Positions 6,182 to 9,707 of a stretch of DNA of 9,707 bases are shown here, in pieces. Position numbers and translations under genes: made by a program. Each line of letters opens with the position of its first letter. Within the stretch, counting starts at the first letter, position 1. Origin of the DNA: an uncultured Alphaproteobacteria bacterium (lineage in GTDB: Bacteria > Pseudomonadota > Alphaproteobacteria > Caulobacterales > Caulobacteraceae); NCBI GenBank assembly GCA_903928755.1, contig CAIYSH010000294.1:1-9707 (forward strand), in the 5' to 3' direction. A model generated the notes under the pieces. The model saw only the letters and a program-made list of their open reading frames with translations, searched no databases and was not told the DNA's origin.

Positions 6182-7416
6182 TACATACGCTCGATGATGG
6201 CGGCGGGTGCCATGCCACCCGCGGCGCAGAGGGTCGCCAGACCGGTATTCAGGTCGCGGCGCTCCATCTCGTCGAGCAGGGTTCCAAGGATCATGGCTCC
6301 CGTGGCCCCGATCGGGTGACCCAGGGCAATGGCCCCGCCATTGACGTTGACAATGGCAGGATCGACTTCCAGGTCGCGCATGAACTTGAGCGGCACGACA
6401 GCGAAGGCCTCGTTGATCTCGACGAGATCGATATCCTTCATGGTCATGCCGGCCTTTTTCAACGCCTTGCGGGCCGCTGGCCCCGGGGCGTTGAGCATGA
6501 GCTCAGGCGAATCCCCCATGGTGGCGATGGAGCGGATCTTCGCCCGGGGCTTCAGGCCGTTGGCCATGGCGTATTCGGGCGAGGCGATGATTACCGCCCC
6601 GGCCCCGTCGACGACGCCCGAGGAATTGCCGGCGTGATGAACGTGGTTGATCTTCAGATCAGGATAGGTGGCTTCAACCAGGCGACGGAAGGACAGGCCT
6701 TCCTCATCGAGCGGCATGTCATAGAGGGCGGCAAAAGCGGCCTTCAGCTGGCTCAGACCCTCCAGGGTGGTCTGGGGCCGGGGGTATTCTTCCTGATCGA
6801 GGGCCAGGCTGCCATCATCATGGAAAACCGGGATCAGACTTCTGGAAAAATAGCCATTGGCCAGAGCGTGGGCAGCCCGGCGCTGACTTTCCAGGGCCAG
6901 CTTGTCCACGTCTTCACGGGTAAAGCCCTCCAGGGTGGCGACCACATCGCCGCAGACGCCCTGGTGCGGCTGGGGATGGATTTCCCGCAGGTGGGTGTTC
7001 AGCGAATCGAGGGTCGGTCCGGACTGACGCTTGAGGGTCGATCCATGGGACATGCTTTCGACACCGCCAGCTATGACCAGGTCCTGGGCACCAGACATCA
7101 CACCCATGGCCGCCAGATTGACTGCCGTAAGGCCTGATCCGCAGAACCGGTCCAGGCTCATGCCGGGGGCGCGGACATCAAAACCGGCATCAAGGGCGGC
7201 CATCCGCGCAATACAGGAGCCCTGCTTGCCGCTCTGGGTGCCGCAACCGGCGATGACGTCGTCAATCTCGGCCGTGTTGAGACCGTTGCGCTCGGCCAGG
7301 GCCTTGAGGACCGTCGACAGGATCCTCTGGGGGTGAACATTGGCAAGTCCCCCCTTATCGACCTTTCCGACTCCGCGCGGCGTGCGGGCAACATCGATGA
7401 TCCAGGCTTCACCCAT
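6181..7416 (-). CDS. Thiolase family acetyl-CoA C-acyltransferase
   Basis: A 411-residue thiolase, slightly longer than the usual 390-400. Thiolases condense acyl-CoA units or cleave 3-ketoacyl-CoA, as in beta-oxidation. All catalytic motifs are present: the nucleophile in RFCGSG (Cys92), the NEAF box (335-338), GHPIGATGA with His367, and the second cysteine in CAAGGMAP (Cys397). HAGNSSGVVDGAG lies in the middle and is also typical. The sequence extends from WIIDVARTPRG at the N-terminus to a C-terminal IIERM without a gap, so the gene looks intact. It is cytosolic. The ATG at 7416 is supported by AGGGAG 7 bases upstream. It is the first gene of the minus-strand block and is divergent from the DUF3297 gene. 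A degradative rather than biosynthetic (polyhydroxybutyrate) role is a guess; no partner beta-oxidation gene is in the window. Confidence 0.95.
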   Translation of the reverse strand: MGEAWIIDVARTPRGVGKVDKGGLANVHPQRILSTVLKALAERNGLNTAEIDDVIAGCGTQSGKQGSCIARMAALDAGFDVRAPGMSLDRFCGSGLTAVNLAAMGVMSGAQDLVIAGGVESMSHGSTLKRQSGPTLDSLNTHLREIHPQPHQGVCGDVVATLEGFTREDVDKLALESQRRAAHALANGYFSRSLIPVFHDDGSLALDQEEYPRPQTTLEGLSQLKAAFAALYDMPLDEEGLSFRRLVEATYPDLKINHVHHAGNSSGVVDGAGAVIIASPEYAMANGLKPRAKIRSIATMGDSPELMLNAPGPAARKALKKAGMTMKDIDLVEINEAFAVVPLKFMRDLEVDPAIVNVNGGAIALGHPIGATGAMILGTLLDEMERRDLNTGLATLCAAGGMAPAAIIERM

Positions 7417-7534
7417 AGTCTTGCTCCCTCTTGCGGATTTCGCCGCGTGATGTGTTGACCCTACTTTGAAACACCCTCCCTTGGGTCAGGAAAGCGTTTT
7501 TGCATCTTCGGACTTTGACGGCTATGACCCGGTC
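7417..7534. promoter_or_regulatory. Divergent intergenic region between thiolase and DUF3297 genes
   Basis: This 118-bp gap must contain the promoters of both divergent genes unless they are read from further away. TTGACC at 7455-7460 is a candidate plus-strand -35 box, but no convincing -10 box is seen 16-18 bases later. TGACCC (7456-7461) and GGGTCA (7483-7488) form a 6-bp inverted repeat with a 21-bp spacer that could be an operator. AGGGAG, the thiolase ribosome site, is at its left end (minus strand). Confidence 0.4.
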
Positions 7535-7795
7535 ATGACCGATAACAGCTCGACCGACCAGACCGAAACGCCGCCCGACCGCCTCTGTGTGGATCCCTCG
7601 AGCCCCTATCACAATGCCGAACTGCTTCAGCGCGGGATCGGCATCAGGTTCAAGGGCGTCGAAAAGACCAATGTCGAGGAATACTGCGTCAGCGAAGGCT
7701 GGGTGCGGTTGGCTGTGGGCAAGACCCTGGACCGTCATGGAAAACAGATGACCGTAAAGCTTCAGGGCCCTGTGGAGCCCTATTTCGAGTCCTGA
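7535..7795 (+). CDS. DUF3297 family protein
   Basis: An 86-residue soluble protein matching, from memory, the DUF3297 family (PF11730), small proteins of about 80-85 residues found widely in proteobacteria with no established function. The family core is nearly all present: DRLCVDPSSPYHNAELLQR (15-33), GIGIRFKGVEKTNVEEYCVS (34-53), EGWVRLAVGKTLDRHGK (54-70) and the C-terminal KLQGPVEPYFE. The first 14 residues are polar and low-complexity. The ATG at 7535 is chosen because the family core follows it at the normal distance; an in-frame TTG at 7466 would add 23 unrelated residues. The ribosome site is weak. It is divergent from the thiolase gene and lies 87 bp upstream of the M20 gene. There are no membrane segments or signal peptide. 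Confidence 0.85.
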   Translation: MTDNSSTDQTETPPDRLCVDPSSPYHNAELLQRGIGIRFKGVEKTNVEEYCVSEGWVRLAVGKTLDRHGKQMTVKLQGPVEPYFES

Positions 7796-7804
7796 TTTCC
7801 GATA

Positions 7805-7821
7805 CCGGCCCGTTCGGCCGG
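7805..7821 (+). terminator. GC-rich hairpin after DUF3297 gene, weak terminator candidate
   Basis: CCGGCC (7805-7810) and GGCCGG (7816-7821) form a perfect 6-bp stem with loop CGTTC, starting 10 bases after the DUF3297 stop. There is no following T-run, so it may only attenuate transcription or protect the 3' end of the mRNA. Confidence 0.35.
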
Positions 7822-7853
7822 AAGACCCGGCTTGCGGACGCAGCGGCGCAAAG

Positions 7854-7886
7854 TCATGGTGCCCTCCCACAAGGAGGGTGCCATGG
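7854..7886 (+). promoter_or_regulatory. Hairpin sequestering the ribosome site and start codon of the M20 gene
   Basis: CATGGTGCCCTCC (7855-7867) can pair with GGAGGGTGCCATG (7873-7885) around the loop CACAA. That is 13 pairs in RNA, two of them adjacent U-G wobbles in the middle, and an extra U-G pair at 7854/7886. The right arm holds the Shine-Dalgarno run AAGGAGGG (its last six bases, 7873-7878) and the whole ATG at 7883-7885, so the folded form should block initiation. The left arm contains a second in-frame ATG (7856) without a ribosome site. The structure is read directly from sequence; the regulatory role is inference. Confidence 0.6.
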
Positions 7887-9094
7887 ACCTGAATGTCGAA
7901 CCTGAATCCTGGATAGCGCTCGGCGAATCTTTTTTGCCGGACATGATCGCCCTGCGTCGTGCGATCCATGAGGAGCCGGAACTGGGCCTTCATCTGCCCC
8001 TGACCACAGCCAAGACCAAGGCAGCCCTGGCGGGCCTGCCCCTTGAAATTATCGACAGCACTTCGACCACAGGGTTCATGGCCATACTGCGCGGCCCGGC
8101 CAATGGCCGGACCGTCCTGCTGAGGGGCGACATGGATGCCCTGCCGATGAACGAGGAGACCGGCCTCGAATTCTCATCCCAGACACCTGGAGCCATGCAT
8201 GCCTGTGGGCACGACACCCACGTGGCCATGCTGGTGGGGGCCGCCCGCGCGCTGAGCGCCCGCCGTGAACAGCTGGCCGGAACCGTGGTCTTCATGTTCC
8301 AGCCGGGTGAGGAAGGTCACCATGGGGCCCGTTACATGATCGAGGACGGCCTGCTGGATCCCCTGCCGGACGCCGCCTTTGCCCTGCACATCACGCCCAA
8401 TGTTCCCACCGGGGTTTTCTCGGGGCGGGCGGGAGCCCTGCTGGCTGCCGCTGACCGGTTCGAGGTCATGGTCACCGGCCAGGGCGGGCACGCGTCAGCG
8501 CCCCATGCCAGCCTGGACCCGGTCCCGATCGCCTGCGAAATTGTCATGGCCATTCAGGCCATGGTGACCCGGACCATCAATGCCTTTGATCCCGCGGTTG
8601 TCACGGTTGGCCGGATCGAAGCCGGGACCACGAACAATGTGATCCCCGAGCGCGCCATTCTGGAAGGGACGATCCGCAGCTTTTCCGAGCGGACCCGAAG
8701 AACAGTGCATGCCAATCTCGAGCGCCTGGTGCCCGCCATTGCCATGGCCCATGGTGCAACGGCTGTCATTGATATCGTGCCCGGCTTTCCGGTGACCGTT
8801 TGTCAGGCGCCGGCGGTCAATCTGGCCGAACGGGTCGCCCGCTCCCTGTTCGGGGCCCAGGCCTGGCGCACCATGCCGACCCCGGCCATGGGTGCCGAAG
8901 ACTTTGCCTATGTCCTGCAGAAGGTTCCAGGTGCCATGGTCTTTCTGGGTGCGACACCCGAAGGGGGCGACTGGCGCAACTGCTGCGCCCTGCATTCCAA
9001 CCGCATGGTCCTCGATGAAGCTGTGATGGCACAGGGAGCCGCCATGCATTGTGCCTATGCCGAGGCCTATCTGACAGGAGGCTTTGAAACCTGA
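7883..9094 (+). CDS. M20 family amidohydrolase/metallopeptidase (hippurate-hydrolase-like)
   Basis: A complete 403-residue M20D-type hydrolase; relatives cleave N-acyl amino acids, hippurate or similar amides using two metal ions. Motifs in order: VLLRGDMDALPMNE (78-91), MHACGHDTH with Cys108 and His110, QPGEEG with Glu143/Glu144, LHITPN with His169, the dimerisation-domain loop GQGGHASAPH (199-208), TNNVIPERA (250-258), MGAEDFAY (336-343) and the last ligand His371 in ALHSN. All five family metal-site positions are filled, so it should be active. There is no signal peptide, so it is cytoplasmic. The ATG at 7883 is chosen for AAGGAGG 5 bases upstream; in-frame TTG 7832 and ATG 7856 lack ribosome sites. 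It is followed after 2 bp by an exported amidohydrolase, indicating an operon. The start region folds into a strong hairpin. The natural substrate is not deducible. Confidence 0.94.
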   Translation: MDLNVEPESWIALGESFLPDMIALRRAIHEEPELGLHLPLTTAKTKAALAGLPLEIIDSTSTTGFMAILRGPANGRTVLLRGDMDALPMNEETGLEFSSQTPGAMHACGHDTHVAMLVGAARALSARREQLAGTVVFMFQPGEEGHHGARYMIEDGLLDPLPDAAFALHITPNVPTGVFSGRAGALLAAADRFEVMVTGQGGHASAPHASLDPVPIACEIVMAIQAMVTRTINAFDPAVVTVGRIEAGTTNNVIPERAILEGTIRSFSERTRRTVHANLERLVPAIAMAHGATAVIDIVPGFPVTVCQAPAVNLAERVARSLFGAQAWRTMPTPAMGAEDFAYVLQKVPGAMVFLGATPEGGDWRNCCALHSNRMVLDEAVMAQGAAMHCAYAEAYLTGGFET

Positions 9095-9096
9095 CC

Positions 9097-9707
9097 ATGG
9101 CGAGATCCAACACCGCCATTGCCTTCGGCCTTGCCATCCTTCTCCTGTCAGCCCGGGCGCAGGCCGAAACCCTGTTTCTGAAGCCGGACCGGGTCTTTAC
9201 CGGTGAAGACCGCTCGCCCCATGCAGGCTGGTCTGTCCTGATAACCGGAGACAGGATCACGGCCGTCGGACCGGGTCTCAAGGCCCCGAAGGGCAGCCGG
9301 GTGATTGAGCTGCCCGGAACGACCCTGATCCCGGGCATGATCGAAGCACACGCCCACCTGTTTCTGCATCCGTATAATGAGACCTCCTGGGATGATCAGG
9401 TCCTGAAGGAATCAGCAGCTTCGCGGACCTTGAATGCCGGGCGGCATGCAGCTGACACCCTGCGGGCCGGATTTACGAGCATCCGTGAACTGGGCACGGA
9501 AGGCGTCGGGTCGGCCGATGTCGCCCTGAAGCACGCCATAGACGATGGGGTCATAGCAGGCCCCCGATTGCTGACAGCCACACGCGCCATTGTCGCCACG
9601 GGGGGCTACGGACCGGCGCGACGCAACTATAACGAAGCCTGGGACCTTCCCCAGGGGGCCCAGGAAGCTTCAGGGGTCGCTGAAGTCACTCGGGCCGTGC
9701 GCGAGCA
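9097..9707 (+). CDS. Exported metal-dependent amidohydrolase (imidazolonepropionase-like), 3'-truncated
   Basis: The first 203 residues of a secreted amidohydrolase; the gene continues past the window edge. Residues 1-23 are a Sec signal peptide (hydrophobic IAFGLAILLLS, then ARAQA before ET). A beta-sandwich start follows (DRVFTGEDRS, GDRITAVGPG), then LIPGMIEAHAHLF, in which His85 and His87 form the first metal pair. FTSIRELGTEG (126-136) and the GPRLLTA strand (155-161) are typical of imidazolonepropionase-like and Xaa-Pro-type periplasmic amidohydrolases. The remaining metal ligands are beyond the edge. The ATG lies 2 bp after the M20 stop codon, so translation is probably coupled. The nearest Shine-Dalgarno, AGGAGG at 9076-9081, is 15 bases away, which is long; an in-frame CTG at 9091 would be better spaced. 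Activity on a small amide or dipeptide is inference from family and context. Confidence 0.88.
   Translation, partial: MARSNTAIAFGLAILLLSARAQAETLFLKPDRVFTGEDRSPHAGWSVLITGDRITAVGPGLKAPKGSRVIELPGTTLIPGMIEAHAHLFLHPYNETSWDDQVLKESAASRTLNAGRHAADTLRAGFTSIRELGTEGVGSADVALKHAIDDGVIAGPRLLTATRAIVATGGYGPARRNYNEAWDLPQGAQEASGVAEVTRAVRE

Noticed and set aside
6316..7137. 273-codon plus-strand open frame opposite the thiolase gene
   Set aside because: It is antisense to a thiolase with every catalytic motif intact. Long shadow frames are expected in GC-rich DNA, and its translation shows no recognisable domain.
7466..7534. TTG-initiated 23-residue extension of the DUF3297 protein
   Set aside because: The family core starts just after the ATG at 7535, and the added residues do not look conserved. 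The region is better read as leader and promoter.
7409..7993. 194-codon minus-strand open frame across the divergent region and DUF3297 gene
   Set aside because: It is antisense to the DUF3297 protein and the start of the M20 gene, both recognisable families, and has no domain of its own.
1..9707. Search for CRISPR arrays, tRNA genes, insertion-sequence ends, or defence, secretion or prophage genes
   Set aside because: No regularly spaced repeats, cloverleaf sequences, transposase motifs or recognisable phage/defence proteins were seen on either strand.

Overview
The window reads as GC-rich chromosomal DNA from an alphaproteobacterium. The gene content (a fused YncE-like/phosphoesterase protein, a DUF3297 protein, an exported imidazolonepropionase-like amidohydrolase) and the TAGAGCC/GGCTCTA intergenic arms suggest the Caulobacterales or a relative. 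That assignment is inference, because no rRNA or other marker gene is present. Coding density is high. I see no tRNA, rRNA, CRISPR array, intact insertion sequence or prophage gene.

Layout. From 1 to 504 (+) lies the C-terminal two thirds of a short-chain dehydrogenase/reductase (SDR). It converges on a minus-strand block across a 97-bp gap rich in inverted repeats. The minus-strand block, read from its own 5' end, is: a thiolase (7416-6181), a polytopic membrane protein resembling GT-C glycosyltransferase-type proteins (6117-4693), a decayed paralogue of that membrane protein (4692-4460), an exported YncE-like beta-propeller/phosphoesterase fusion (4363-1853) and an amidohydrolase-2 family protein (1804-602). 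A 118-bp divergent region (7417-7534) separates this block from a plus-strand block: a small DUF3297 protein (7535-7795), an M20-family amidohydrolase/peptidase (7883-9094) and, 2 bp later, the start of an exported metal-dependent amidohydrolase that runs off the window.

How the genes fit together. The thiolase (acyl-CoA metabolism), the SDR and the amidohydrolases suggest degradation of organic acids or amides, but no single pathway can be reconstructed. The clearest functional unit is the M20 hydrolase with the exported amidohydrolase: closely spaced hydrolases of amide or peptide-like bonds, one cytoplasmic and one predicted periplasmic.

Most of the window is ordinary metabolic gene content, and I found no convincing new multi-gene system. 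The most informative non-obvious observations are (i) a 233-bp pseudogene that is a truncated, internally deleted tandem paralogue of the adjacent membrane-protein gene, (ii) a near-perfect hairpin that sequesters both the Shine-Dalgarno sequence and the start codon of the M20 gene, and (iii) a 10-bp inverted repeat that contains the stop codons of both convergent genes.
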